Part shown: piece by piece, positions 1 through 11,629 of the stretch
Position numbering within the stretch: position 1 is the first letter of the stretch
How the letters are laid out: each line of letters starts with the position of its first letter
Assembly: GCA_948146395.1 (NCBI GenBank)
Contig: OX411545.1
Span: 17,304,526 to 17,368,525 of the forward strand
Direction of reading: 5' to 3'
Source of the DNA: Fragum whitleyi
Lineage: Eukaryota > Mollusca > Bivalvia > Cardiida > Cardiidae
DNA length: 64,000 bases
Position numbers and translations under genes: made by a program
The notes under the pieces: generated by a model
What the model was told of the DNA's origin: nothing
Databases searched by the model: none
What the model saw: only the letters and a program-made list of their open reading frames with translations

Positions 1-50
1 ATGACTCGTTTATTAAATTCAGTATTCCATGACCGCTCATTCAATATCCT

Positions 51-330
51 CTATGTATTCGTTCTGATGTGGTTACCCGTGTTGTATCCTGTGAACTTAC
101 GGATATGTGCTCCAGTGACTCTTCCAGTGATTCCACCTCTGCTTCTGCAGCAGCATGTTCTATTTCTGCATTGAGCACATTTATGTCCGCATCCAAGCAT
201 GCTTTCTCTGCTTGGAGTTCGACTGTTGCAATGCAAATTGTACTCTGGTTCTAGCAGCCTGAGCCTTTGCTTTCTTCAGGGCAAGAAGAGCTTCCATGTC
301 TAGAGGATCATAATTCCAATTGAATATGTA
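51..330 (-). pseudogene. Decayed coiled-coil fragment, possibly retroelement-derived
   Basis: On the minus strand, about 300 down to 241 reads DMEALLALKKAKAQAARTRV. The frame then breaks at about 180-230 and resumes in another frame as NAEIEHAAAEAEVESLEESL, stopping near 63. The Ala/Glu/Lys-rich heptad-like composition suggests a coiled coil. Similar Ala/Glu-rich coiled coils occur in Gag-like regions of invertebrate LTR retroelements; that link is an inference. The frameshift and lack of other domains mark it as broken. The first ~50 bases resemble about 45878-45925, so this end may belong to a dispersed repeat. It is cut by the window edge. It could instead be the edge of an unrelated gene. 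Confidence 0.35.
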
Positions 331-937
331 TGTATTGCGTATATCTAAATAACATTTTGTTGTTAAAACTCTATGGAACTGTCTTATTTATGATTCTATT
401 GAGTTTGAACAGCATAGGATTCATTTACAATAATTTTTTAAACAAAAATATCTACTGCTTAAGATTTTTTGATGTAGAGAAAGGGATTTTGAAAAAGGTT
501 TCTTCGTAAAAAAGGTTGCTTAATAGACGCGGTCACTCAGGCAAGATAGACTGTATATCACTTTGCAATTTTACACACACACAAAACCCCCCAAAACACA
601 CACAAAAATCCTGGAATTTCACTACCCAATCAATGACATGTCACTTTATTTGACTGATCATCTGAAGCCATTTCTTTACAAGACAAATTCATATTGACCA
701 AAATACCTTTCAAAGGTAAACAAAATCTTCAGTTTCAATAAATATCTAGGTTTATTGAAAGATTGATGTTGCATTTTGCGGTACAATGCCCATGCAAGGT
801 TATGCTTAATTTGATGGGTTAGTTCAAAACTGTGGTAAGTACCTATGAATAAATAGGCTTTTGCATTGATTTGATTTGATCTCAGGCATTACTTTTCAAG
901 CTAAAAAGGCTTTATAATGACTCTTTGATTTTCAAAA
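331..937. other. Non-coding stretch, nothing recognised
   Basis: AT-rich sequence with a short CA-rich tract near 575-605. I see no open frame of note, no splice-flanked exon and no repeat with clear ends. Confidence 0.5.
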
Positions 938-941
938 TTAA

Positions 942-1164
942 CCCTTGTCATGCTGAAACCGGAATATAGACAGGAGGTATAGACAAAGATCAGCGTGTAC
1001 ATATGTGCAGTCTGATCTTAGTTTATACCACCTGAATTTCATTTTTAAACCAGAGAAGTGTAAAACTAAAAGCATTTCCGAAATCAAAGACTCACCTTTG
1101 GTAACTTCCAGTGCTTTGATTTTACATTTATTTTGCAAAGATTTTTTATTCAGGATGACAAGGA
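942..1164. mobile_element. TTAA-flanked MITE, family 1 (CCCTTGTCATGCTGAA)
   Basis: Flanked by TTAA at 938-941 and 1165-1168. The left end begins CCCTTGTCATGCTGAA and the right end is its slightly mutated inverse. An internal palindrome around CACATATGTGCAG is a hallmark of the family. It is about 223 bp with no coding potential. TTAA target duplications are typical of piggyBac-type transposition, so this is probably a non-autonomous piggyBac-like element. Confidence 0.75.
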
Positions 1165-1333
1165 TTAAAAAAATTATGACAGTAAACCAATAAAAGAATT
1201 CTATAAACAGTCTCGAGACAGTGACGAATTTCCATTGATCTCCCTGAGGCTTTTCATGTGTGTCCTTCAATATAAGCTTCTGTTGGTCAACCGCCCAAAT
1301 GAATAAAAGACTATTGGTGAGTGTTCTATTTTT

Positions 1334-3865
1334 AGTCCCCCACCGGTTACCGGTTGGGGGACTATAGGTTTGCTCGATTCTGTCCGTCCGTCCGTCTGTC
1401 CGTCTGTCTGTCCGTCTGTCCGTCACGCTTTTGTCCGGGCTATATCTTCTAAACCATATGTGCTAGCAACTTCAAACATTGTACACTTATAGATCTCATT
1501 GAGAAGAAGTGTCATGTTCAAGATCCATAACACTGCACCACCCACTTTTTGAGTTATTGCCCTTTGTTGTTTTTACCCTTACATTCTTGTCCGGATCATA
1601 TCTCTTAAACTATAAGTGCTAGCAACTTCAAACTATGTACACTTATATAATCTCATTGAGGAGAAGTGTCATGTTCAAGAACCGTTACTCTGACACGCCC
1701 ACTTTTTGAGTTATTGCCCTTTGTTGTTTTTACACTTACATTCTTGTCCGGAACATATCTCCTAAACTATGTGTGCTAGCAACTTCAAACATTGTACACT
1801 TAAAGATCTCATTGAGGCGAAGTGTCATGTTCAAGATCCATAACTCTGCCCAACCCACTTTTTGAGTTATTGCCCTTTGTTGTTTTTACCCCTTACATTC
1901 TTGTCCGGATCATATCTCTTAAACTATAAGTGCTAGCAACTTCAAACTATGTGCACTTATATATCTTATTGAGGACAAGTGTCATGTTCAAGAACTGTTA
2001 TTCTGCCACGCCCACTTTTTGAGTTATTGCCCTTTGTTGTTTTTACCCTTACATTTTTGTCTGGATCATATCTCCTAAACCATAAGTGCTATCAACTTCA
2101 AACTTTGTACACTGATAGATCTTATCGAGGACAAGTGTCATGTTTAAGAACAGTTACTCTGCCATGTCCACTTTTTGAGTTATTAGCTCCACTGGCCGAA
2201 GGCCAGCGAGCTATTGTCATGGCGGAGTGTCCGTCGTGCGTCCGTGCGTGCGTGCGTCCGTCCGTGCGTCCGTGCGTCCGTGCGTAAACTTTTCCTTTAA
2301 ACATCTTCTCCTCCCAAACCAATGGGCGGATTTTAACGAAACGTGGTAGAAATGATCCTTGGGTGATCCCCTTCTTAAATTGTTCAAAGAATTTTGATTG
2401 GCCCCTAAATATGGGCGTGGCAGGGCGTGGCATTTTTTCACTTTGAAATCTTTAAAAATCTTCTCCTCCCAAACCATTGGGCCGATTTCAATTAAACTTG
2501 GCATGCATGTTCCTTGGGTGACCCTTTACTTAAATTGTTCAAGAAATTTCGATTGGCCCATAAATATGGGCGTGGCAGGGCGTGGCTTATTTTGAGCCTG
2601 AAATCTTTGAACAACATCTCCTCCTGAACCACTGGGCCGATTTCAATGAAACTTGGCATGCATGTTCCTTGGGTGACCCTTTACTTAAATTGTTCAAGAA
2701 ATTTCAATTTGCCAATAAATATGGGCGTGGCAGGGCGGGGCTTATTTTGAGCCCGAAATCTTTGAACGACATCTCCTCCTGAACCACTTGGCCGATTTCA
2801 ATGAAACTTTGTCAGAATGTTTCTTGGGTGACCCTTAACCTAAATTGTTAAAAAAATTTTGATTGGTCTATAAATATGGGCGTTGCAGGGCGGGGCTTAT
2901 TTTGAGCCCGAAATCTTTGAACCACATCTCCTCCTGAACTACTGGGCCAATTTCAATGAAACTTTATCAGAATGTTCCTTTGGTCACCCTTTACTTAAAT
3001 TGTTCAAGAAATTTTAATTGGTCCATAAATATGGGCGTGGCAGGGCGGGGCTATTTTGAGCCCGAAATCTTTCAACGACATCTCCTCCTGATCCACTGGG
3101 CCGATTTCAATGAAACTTTAACATAATGTTCCTTGGGTGACCCTTTACTTTAATTGTTCAAGAAATTTTCATTGGACTAAAAATATGGGCGTGGCAGGGC
3201 AGGGCCTATTTTGAGCCCAAAATTTTCAAATGACATTTTCTCCTGAACCACTTGGCTATTTTCAATGAAACTTTATCAGAATGTTCCTTGAGTGTCTCTT
3301 TTCAAAAATTATCTCCTCCAGAACCACTCAGCCAATTTCAATGAAAATTTACCAGAATATTTCTTGGGTGACTATTAACTTAAATTGTTCAAGAAATTTT
3401 GTTTGGTCCATAAATATGGGCATGTCAGGTGGGGCCTATTATGAGCCCGAAATCTTTGAACCACATCTTCTGAACCTTATGTTTTAATAAGATTGGTCAA
3501 GGGTTGCAGGTTTATTCTGATTGAGTATTTTGGTGCAATATGGACCAGAACCATTTAATCATAACTAAATAGGTCTTAGGAGATTTTGGAGTGTTAATGT
3601 ATTCATTTAAAGTAAGCTTTATTTAATGAAAGTCTAAAGATTTTAAAGCCAGTGGAGCGATACAGGCCCTCTTGGGCCTCTTGTTGCCCTTTGTTGTTTT
3701 TAGTCTTACATTCTTGTCCGGATCATATCTCCTAAACTATAAGTGCTAGCAACTTTAAACTTTTACAGTTATAGATCTTGTAAGTAGGAGATATATTATA
3801 AGAGAGGATTTTTTGTTATCCGGTGGGGGACTCCTGTATTGCATCGCAATACGACATGCACTTGT
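1334..3865 (-). mobile_element. Helitron-like (HINE/pearl-type) tandem-repeat element
   Basis: Read on the minus strand, it starts near 3865 with ACAAGTGCATGTCG. It contains about five ~150-bp repeats (1435-2165 and 3690-3775) built around 'TTGTCCGGATCATATCTC' in plus orientation, then a GTCC/GTCT microsatellite (about 1380-1425). It ends at 1334 with a hairpin (CCCCCAACCGGTAACCGGTGGGGG) shown by its two arms, followed by ACTAAA. Direct core repeats plus an ACGG-type microsatellite plus a 3' hairpin is the layout of bivalve pearl elements. It is interrupted by a second element at 2183-3683. Confidence 0.6.
2183..3683 (-). mobile_element. Helitron-like element inserted inside the 1.3-3.9 kb element
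   Basis: Removing 2183-3683 restores the host repeat sequence GAGTTA|TTGCCCTTTG exactly, with no target duplication. On the minus strand the insert starts CAAGAGGCCCAAGAGG and ends GGCCAGTGGAGCTAA, preceded by a hairpin (CTGGCCTTCGGCCAG). Inside are about seven ~155-bp direct repeats with 'GGGCGTGGCAGGGCG' and 'TTTGAGCCCGAAATC', and a GTCC/GTGC microsatellite at 2225-2285. Insertion between A and T without duplication, with a 3' hairpin and CTAA end, fits Helitron-type transposition. The canonical 5' TC is absent. Confidence 0.65.
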
Positions 3866-4373
3866 TTCAATAGTGATGGTTAGCAATCAGGCCCAAAGTT
3901 TATAAAATCTTTTCTCAATCTTGAATTAGAATTTACTCAAATTTGAAAATTTAGATTAAAGCTGTAATAATACTGCCATAAATGTATGAGTAAAGAAGAT
4001 TAAATTAGTTCTGTATTTCCTCTAATAATAGCACCCTCCCTAATTATAGTACCCCTACATTTTTTACTAAGAAACCCCATTATAAATGGGTTGATAATCG
4101 TAACCAATGTGAGATAGCAGCTGGAGGCTATGAAGGGATGTAATGGTAGTACTTATGTGAGAAATACCAGGAATCCATTGTTAGGTGGTAACAAACAAAT
4201 CTTTACAAAAAGGCATTTGTGTTTAACAAGCACATCTTTTTAAACACATTGTTGCCTCTCACATTGGTAAAGAAATGCCATAAAAACTTTCTTAAAAATG
4301 ATATAATTTAAAAATGATCTTTCACAAGTGTAATAGAAAGATTTATCTGATGACTGTTTGTTATTAGTAGAGT
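3866..4373. other. Non-coding stretch with a partial TACCGTATTT-family repeat
   Basis: No gene is visible. About 4015-4080 resembles the left part of the hairpin MITE seen complete at 58086-58394 (CACCCTCCCTAATTATAG type). Confidence 0.4.
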
Positions 4374-7300
4374 CGCTTAGGTAAAAAATCGTGACAAGTC
4401 GGACGAAAGTGCCATTTTTTGTTCATAGTTAGAGGGATCGACGGGCAGTATTTTGCACCGGGGGTGCCTGGATTTTAAGGCCTATGAGACTAGAAATCGT
4501 TGATTAAATATTCGGATAATAAACTATCCGAATACTTTTCCTTTTAAACGAAAATAGTCCTTTTATGTCAAACTCCTATATATATTTACAATTAGAATGT
4601 ATCAAATTTCAAATCTTAAAGCATAAAGGAATTGAAAATGATTGAAAATGATTGTTAAATTTACAGTTTTAAGACCAACGTATCATTTTTGTATTTTCGG
4701 CATTTCAACATTTAAAGAGATCGGTAATTCAAAAGATTCTGGCTTGCGAAGTTGCAAAAAAGGTTGCCCTGATCAGAGTTTATACTTTCAGCGTGAATCT
4801 GAAATAGGAGTGCCCGATTTTACAAGCTTTAAAATCTTGAAATCGGTGATCAAATATTCGGATAAATTGCTATCCGAATACCTTTCCTTTTGAGATTTTA
4901 CAATTTAATTCAACCGCACAATGCTAAGAATATTGTTGTGTAACCGACAGAGAGGAAAGTAATAACTAATAAATTAATTATTAAGATTATTATAATGTCT
5001 GTATTATATTCTTGATGAACCTATGCAATGAAAATCAAATGATTTCAGTAATTTTGCTTCTTGATCTAAATTGTTGATTCATTATACCTGAAGGGTTTAA
5101 TTAAAACAATTATCAAGCCGACACAATTTTTTACATTTCTCGTGTGAAAGTTAATTTCACGTCACTTACACTAAGCAAATTCATCGCGGGTCAATCAATG
5201 AATTGCGTGCGTGCGTGCTGTAATATCGACAAATCGCCGAATATGTCGGCGAATTACCACCAATTTGTCGCGAATAAAGAGACGTCATAGGAACACTGGC
5301 CTTTTTTTTTATGAAAATAAGTGCTTTTTATTTCAATTAAAAATGAGATTGAGATTCTTACAATAATAGATAATCAAGTGGTTGATGAAATGAAAACAAG
5401 GCACATGATTGATTTAAAGGGAACGCGTTTGTTTATTTTCCGATTTTATGATCTGTTTTGTCTATGTTATGCTTAAGTCACACAAAGGTCAGCGTCGTCG
5501 ACACATCCGCGATTCCAATTTTTCATTGGCCGATAAGTAAAAAATAACGTCGACCGGGCGTCGGCCGCTATCTCAGGACAACAATACTTTGCAGTCACAT
5601 AAATCTCGGCCGAAGTGACGATGGCTAATTTCTTGTCCAGAAATCATGGTCAATTAAACATAGCGTGCTGATGATACGCCGGTGAGACGCGCAGGCGATG
5701 CATTGCCGACTAGTCGCCGATCACTTCCCTAAGTGGAAGGGTATTAAAAGACTTCTGCGATGTGAACAAAATCGGCCGGAGCCCGGAAGATAGACAGCGA
5801 TTAGTCGTCATCCACAAATCTAAAAGACGTCGTCAACTAGTCGACAGCTTTTAACTTGACGATAAAACTCATTTACGCCTTGCCGATCTACAAAAGATCC
5901 GCTATTTAATCGGCTGATGAACCGATCAGTCGCCGACTATTCGGCGACTAGGCGTCGTTTTTATCATCTAATCTGTATAAATGTGCATTGTCGACTTGTT
6001 GGAGCGTTTATGTGACACTAGCTTTGGGGGCTTTTATAAAAAATTAACAAGTATTAGGGAGTAAACTGAACAGTTCCAGTACTTATTGCAATCGTTAAAT
6101 CTTATTCCACCTCGTAGACTCATGAAAATAATACTATATTCATGCATAACCTGAATGTCCATCAAATGGTAATATAGAGGTTTGCAAAAGTACAAAAACA
6201 ATCAAAGTGAAACTCTTTCGGAATGCGTATCAAGCACTCAACAGATGAACAATTAAGATAATAATTATAATAAAAAAAACAGTGTACGACGATTGATCCA
6301 GAACTTCGTAAAATGAAAACATTAGAAAGCTTGACTATCAAAATAAAAACTATACAATAATTTAATTCAATATTTGTATAATAAATATGAAAAGCTTTTA
6401 ATGTGTGCAATCAATAGCGATTGAAGAGAAGAGAAAAAAGTTTAAGACATACACCTCCACACGGCAAAGGAGCCAGATCGTTAAATATGACGTCATCGTT
6501 GACTCTTTTCTACACAGTCTCCGTTTACTCCGATGCCTTTCTGTGCCTGATAAACTAACTTGCAGAAAGTATCCACACTCCCTTTGAAATCAAATTCGTG
6601 TAATATTTCTGTATTATATCGTATTAATTCTATTAAAGTGCAGACCCTAATGCTGGACCTTTTTTTGGGAAAATGATAAAAATCAATTTGAACGAGTGTT
6701 TTTGTTGAAAATTCATTACAATGTATACCCTTCTAAATCCCCATTAAAAGTCTGACCCTCTTTGAACATCCGGAGTAACTTTGGAAAAAGGTCAATTTTT
6801 CATATTTTCCCTATATCATTTTGAATTTTTGGGTTGGTGAATAACTTAGATGAGGAAAGAAATATAAAGATTAAAAGCTAATTTTATATATTGTTTTGAC
6901 GCCAGATCACTATTCCCTGGAATAATCAGTCTTATCTCAAATACTCCTTGTCCGTAAAAAAACTTTTCCAATCAAGTTGAAAATAATACAATCGATTTCC
7001 TTTTGCGTCATTTTTACTTCTGCCAAGAAATTTCAATTAACGTTTACGAATACTCTCAGAAAAATATCGATGTAACAGTTTTTCATTATTTTAAGCTCCC
7101 TCCGCCTTAGCACCTGTATGTTACTATGCCAACGAAATTTTAAGGCTGCCATATTTTGTATTTGTTTTCAAAAATTATAACATTTATACCGTGCGAAGAT
7201 AGTGAACGACACACTCAGCAAATTATACACCGAACAAGCAAGAAATGCGAAAGTTATTGGCCCATGTTATGAATTTATGGATCAACCCTCATATGTCTTT

Positions 7301-8636
7301 AAACACCGCTTTGTCATTATCGTGTAACTGGCTATATGCGAAAACCTTTTTTTTTTCTTTTTGCCTGTATAATATAATCTTGAACGCATGGCTAAAAACA
7401 TTTGATTTAAACTTTGATAAATATATATTTAAAAGCAATCTGTACTGTCAAAGAGTTCCTGTAACTAAGCGCAAGTTCGCATGTTTTAAGTTCCTTTTTT
7501 ATGATTTCATATTTTCATACGCTACATCATGAGCACCTAGCTGCTGAGTGTTGGAAGCCGCACACGGTGCTCTTGATTAGTTTTTTTTAATTGTTTCATC
7601 TTTATAAGTGTTTTAATATCGTCACCATTTTGATATGATGTCATTCTGTTTAACAAATGTCTTTATATTCACCAGGAAGCATTAACACTTTTCTATGAAT
7701 TTCTGTCTGATTGGGACTGCTGGAACACATAACCGTTGAGCCCTTATATAAGTCTCACTAGAACTATCATTTTTGAATAGTGGTTAACACATTTTTAACA
7801 GCTTTTAAACACATCGCGGAGTCTAGAGCTACTAGCCATGGGTTCCTTGATTTTCTCTTACCAGTACTACTATGGCGTCCTTTCAAGTTCTATAGCTACT
7901 AATCGAATATAGGTTAACGAGTATAAACCCAATGATGGAAGAACATTTACAGTAAGGGTAAGTGCCACCGTCACGGATCGAATTAGAAACGCCCTAAATA
8001 GAGTCTGGTGCGCTACCACATGCGATATAGCGGCACCAGTTTCACTATTCGAGCGTAAAACAGCTCATTGGTGAGAGACTGATACAAACACTTTTTCAAC
8101 GCAGCCGGGAATCGATCTGGGACTGCTCTGCAATGTGCTTCCCGGTACTGTGCATTGGCTGTGCTTGGCCAGAAGCGTCAGATAACCATATTTTACCTTC
8201 GACATCAAGTGATACTTTACACTAGGAAATGACCTGGTTAAAAGTATGTGCAATCAATCTCAACTACGGTTATCAAATTACACATATAATGCAGTTTAGC
8301 TATACTATGGTATACACATTGTTAGACAAACAAACACATGGACACCGTCTAAAGTTACCGTTATAATTGTTGTGGGACATAAAGTAGAGATAAAAACGGC
8401 ACTTTGGTGTCATCTTTGTACGTCTAACAAAAAGAATTCGCAAATTTGAAAATAAAAGGAAGAGTATCCGGATACACATCTATCCGAAATTTGAAATCGC
8501 TCTAAAGTCGTATCTAGGCCCGCCAAGTCGGGCACCCCAAGTGCAAAAGTTATCTCATGATGGTAGCTTACTACAGACAAAAACTTGCACTTTCGTCCGA
8601 CGTGTCACGATCGACCCAATATTTTTACATAAGAGC
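4374..8636. mobile_element. Degenerate ~4.3 kb terminal-inverted-repeat element
   Basis: The left arm (4374-4555) and right arm (8395-8636) are inverted copies. They share GTCGGACGAAAGTGC next to TCGTGACA, a 'GGGTGCC' segment, and an 'ATTCGGATA...TATCCGAATA' mini-palindrome followed by CTTTTCCTTTT. The left arm is partly repeated again at 4755-4895. The ~4 kb interior has no transposase-like frame. It holds AT-rich sequence (6020-8390) in which I recognise nothing, and a nested CG-rich element at 5477-6016. The open frame inside the left arm (4642-4893) is a by-product of the repeat. Confidence 0.5.
5477..6016. mobile_element. MITE rich in CGAC/GTCG words, TIR GTCACA
   Basis: The ends are GTCACACAAAGGTCAGC and, inverted, GTCACATAAACGCTCC. 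A further internal copy of the end (GTCACATAAATCTCGG) begins at 5594. Unlike its AT-rich surroundings, the interior is dense in CG dinucleotides and words such as TCGCCGAC, CGACTAGTCG and TCGGCCG in both orientations. No coding frame. Confidence 0.55.
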
Positions 8637-8907
8637 CTAGACTATATACACAGAGCCTCAGATAGAGGGGGTATTTTGGTTTTCAAATTTAAATATTTCA
8701 TTATCCCATTTAAATCCAATGTTGTTGGTACTCATTTAAAGTGTCTTATCAAGATGATTCAAATGAGTACCCACAACTTAGGGTTTTGTTATGAAAAAAA
8801 AATAAAAAAAAATGAGACATACTTTACCCCCTCTAATCTGGACCAAGTTAATTGTAGCTCTGTGAGAAGACACTACTCACTATCAAGATACAATATCCTG
8901 GAATTTT

Positions 8908-9197
8908 TTAGCTAGGCTGTTTTCAAAGAAAAACCCAGGTGTTGCTATAGCCTCCGTGTCGTCGTTGTCGTCGTCGTCGTGTGAAAACTTTGACATTTTG
9001 TTATATCTCTGGTTCTATTGAAGGCATTCACTTGAAACTTGGCACACATATTCACCATCAAGAGAGCAACATATACTATCAAGGGGGGTAACTCTAGATG
9101 CATTTTGTGCAAATTATTCCCCTTTTTCGACTTAGATTTTTTCCCACCATCCAGCACTCGACAGCTGAGCGTAGGCACCCATAGGCGGTGCTCTTGT
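8908..9197 (-). mobile_element. Non-autonomous element, ACAAGAGCACC family
   Basis: On the minus strand it begins ACAAGAGCACCGCCTATGGG and ends at 8908 with CAGCCTAGCTAA. The body includes 'GCTGTCGAGTGCTGGATGG', 'GCATCTAGAGTTA' and a CGACGACGACAACGACG tract. Further copies lie at 48843-49110 and 54397-54686, with fragments at about 39800-39930 and 60830-61015. The 3' GCTAA and the inverted GGCTGTTTTC / GAAAACAGCC arms match the Helitron-like group. The open frame 8945-9178 is only a shadow of this repeat. Confidence 0.65.
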
Positions 9198-9585
9198 TTG
9201 ATATAGTGATTGGTATATGAGATTGTTTGATAGAAAATGTTTACTTACCTTATATTACAATGTATTTGATAGAACTGTTGTTTTTGTTTAGACATGTTTG
9301 TCCTCTTTTTCAAGGATATTAAAAAAAATAAATATTCATGATAAATTGTCGAGATTTTTACTTCTTCACCATTTTGTGACAGTAACCTTGTTATGTTTTC
9401 CCTTGTTATGGCCCCTTTAGATGGATATTGGTGTGGTTTTTTTGTTGACCTGTCTGTCCATTTGTCCAAAAAACTATTTAACATTGGTATTTACCTTTGA
9501 TTGGCAAGGGATAAGGCTTTTATGTTTCACATGTGTGTTGCTTGTGACAAGTCCTTTTTGTTGGTACAAGTTTCAAGGTCATTTT
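9198..9585. other. Non-coding stretch with a repeat-like 5' splice-site look-alike
   Basis: On the minus strand a good donor-like site (AAG|GTAAGTAA) sits near 9247. The preceding frame resembles a dispersed repeat ('GGCCATAACAAGGGAAAAC' type) and does not fit the cadherin phase. I do not call an exon here. Confidence 0.4.
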
Positions 9586-10447
9586 TAGCTCCCCTGGCTG
9601 AAAGCCACTGGGGCTATTGTCATGGCGTTGTGTCCGTCGTGTGTCCGTCTGTCCGTCCGTGCGTGTGGTCTTAAACTTTTCTTTAAAAATCTTCTCCTCA
9701 GTAACTACTGGATGGATTGCAACCAAACTTCACATGAATGATCCTTGGGTGACCCTCTTTCAAAGTTGTTCAAGAAATTTTGATCCAATGAAAAACATGG
9801 ATTTAATGGGCATGGCTAATTTCCAAATATGGTAAAAAGTGAGTTTTCTCAGATTCTAATCAATGGATACCAATTAAATTTTACATGAATGATCCTTAGG
9901 TGACCCTTTATCAGTCTACAAAAATCATTGTGGTCGGATGGAAAATATGCATTTAATGGGCGGAGGTGATTTCTCTATATGTTATATAGTCGAAACTTTG
10001 AAAATCATTTTCTCAAAATGTAACTGATGGATATCAACCAAATTTCACTGAAATGATCCTTGAGTGACCCTTTATCAGTGTACCAAAAATTATTTTGATT
10101 GGATGAAAAATATACATTTTATGGGTGGAGGTCAATTCTCATTATGTTAAATAGTGGAAACTATGAAAAACATTTTCTCAGAATGTAACTGATGGATATC
10201 AATCAAACATTTTTGGTATGATCTTTGGGTGAACCATTATCATGCAGCCAAAAATTACTTTGATTTGATGAAAAATATGTCTTTTAATAGCAGAGGTCAG
10301 TTCTCTTTATGTTATATAGTGGAAACTTTGAAAATCATTTTCAACATCAGTAGAACCCCAAATATCTAAAAATCTAGTCAAAACATTTATTTGCTTTAAC
10401 AAGAATTTCAAGCCTGTGGAGCGACTCAAGCCATCATGGCTTTCTAG
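9586..10447. mobile_element. Helitron-like tandem-repeat element, CTCCCCTGGCTG family
   Basis: The left end is TTAGCTCCCCTGGCTGAAAG, with a CTGGCTGAAAGCCA-type hairpin and then a GTCC microsatellite (9630-9665). The body has about four imperfect ~150-bp repeats with 'TGATCCTTGGGTGACCCT' and 'CATTTAATGGGCGGAGGT'. The right end is GCCATCATGGCTTTCTAGT. Related to the insert at 2183-3683. Non-coding. Confidence 0.55.
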
Positions 10448-10448
10448 T

Positions 10449-11626
10449 TTAGCTCACCTGAGCACAAAGTGCTCAAGTTGAGCTATTGTGACTGTGAAAT
10501 GTCTGTCGTCCGTCTTGCGACATGCATCGTGTGTCAACCACAATTTCTTTAAGCATCTTCTCCTCCTAAACCGGTTGGTTAATCTTGATGAAACTTGGCA
10601 GAGATGTTCCTTTGGTCAAGCTCTACCAAAGTTGTTAAAATAAATGAAATTCACCTTTAACTTTCCCTTTACCCTTAACAAAAAGGGTTTAAATATGAAA
10701 ATTTTCAAAATCTTCTTCTCTGTAACCAGATGGCAGACAGCTTTAATATTTGTATGTAGCATCATCTAGTGGACCTCTACCAAGTTTGTTCATATCAAGA
10801 CCCAGGGGTCATATTAAGGCGCCAACCGGGCCCAACCCTTTTAACATAGAATCAAAGAGCGAAAATCTTTAAAAATCTTCTTCTCTGAAACCAGAAGGCA
10901 GACAGCTTTCATATTTGGTATGTAGCATCATCTAGTGGACCTCTAGTTGCCCGGGCACATCCCTTTTAGCTCTTCTGAGCACAAAGGTTTAAAAAGGAAA
11001 ATCATCAAAAATCTTCTTTTCTGAAACCAGAAGGCAGACAGCTTTCATATTTGGTATGTAGCATCATCTTGTTGACCTCTACCAAGTTTTTTCATATCAA
11101 GACCATTGGATCATATTTGGCTCCACCAAGGCCCAAATCTTTTTACATAGATTCAAAAGGCAAGAATCTGTAAAAATCTTTTTTTTCTGAAATCAGAGAG
11201 CACAAAGCTTTCATATTTTGTATGTAGTATCATCTTTTGGGGCCGTACCAAGTTTGTTCATATTAAGACCCTGGGGTCATATTTGGGCTCCAACCGGGCG
11301 CATCCTTTTAAGCTCATCTGAGCATGATGGGTGAAAAAGGAAAATCTTCAAAAATCTTCTCTGAAATCAGAAGGCAAATAGCTGTCACATTTAGTATGTA
11401 GCATCATCTAGTTGACCTCTACCAAGTTTGTTCATATCAAGACCCTGGGATCACCTTTGGGGTCCTACCAGGTGTATCCCTTTTTACATAGAATCAAAGA
11501 GCATTCCATGATATTGAACTTACGTAGAAATTTTCTCCTTGTTGACATCTGCCTATTTAATTAATGTGATGTCCCAGGGGTCAAAGAGACTCAGGTGAGC
11601 GATCTAGGACCATCATGGTCCTCTTG
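10449..11626. mobile_element. Helitron-like tandem-repeat element, CTCACCTGAGC family
   Basis: The left end TAGCTCACCTGAGCACAAAG carries the hairpin GAGCACAAAGTGCTC. The body contains about four ~170-190 bp direct repeats with 'CAGAAGGCAGACAGC', 'TATGTAGCATCATCTAGT' and 'CATATCAAGACCCTGG'. The right end is GGACCATCATGGTCCTCTTGT. A full copy in the opposite orientation is at 27629-28699. Confidence 0.6.
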
Positions 11627-11629
11627 TTT

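Noticed and set aside
2122..3487. Several 65-100 residue frames
   Set aside because: They follow the period of the ~150-bp core repeats and change frame with each insertion.
4642..4893. 83-residue plus-strand frame
   Set aside because: Lies wholly in the repeated left arm of an inverted-repeat element.
5030..5090. Possible cytoplasmic-tail exon (IMNQQFRSRSKITEII then stop)
   Set aside because: Sixteen open codons in AT-rich DNA are expected by chance; it lies inside an inverted-repeat element and has no family resemblance.
9245..9484. Minus-strand frame followed by a strong donor-like GTAAGTAA
   Set aside because: Its sequence looks like a dispersed repeat and it closes with a stop in the phase required by the cadherin.
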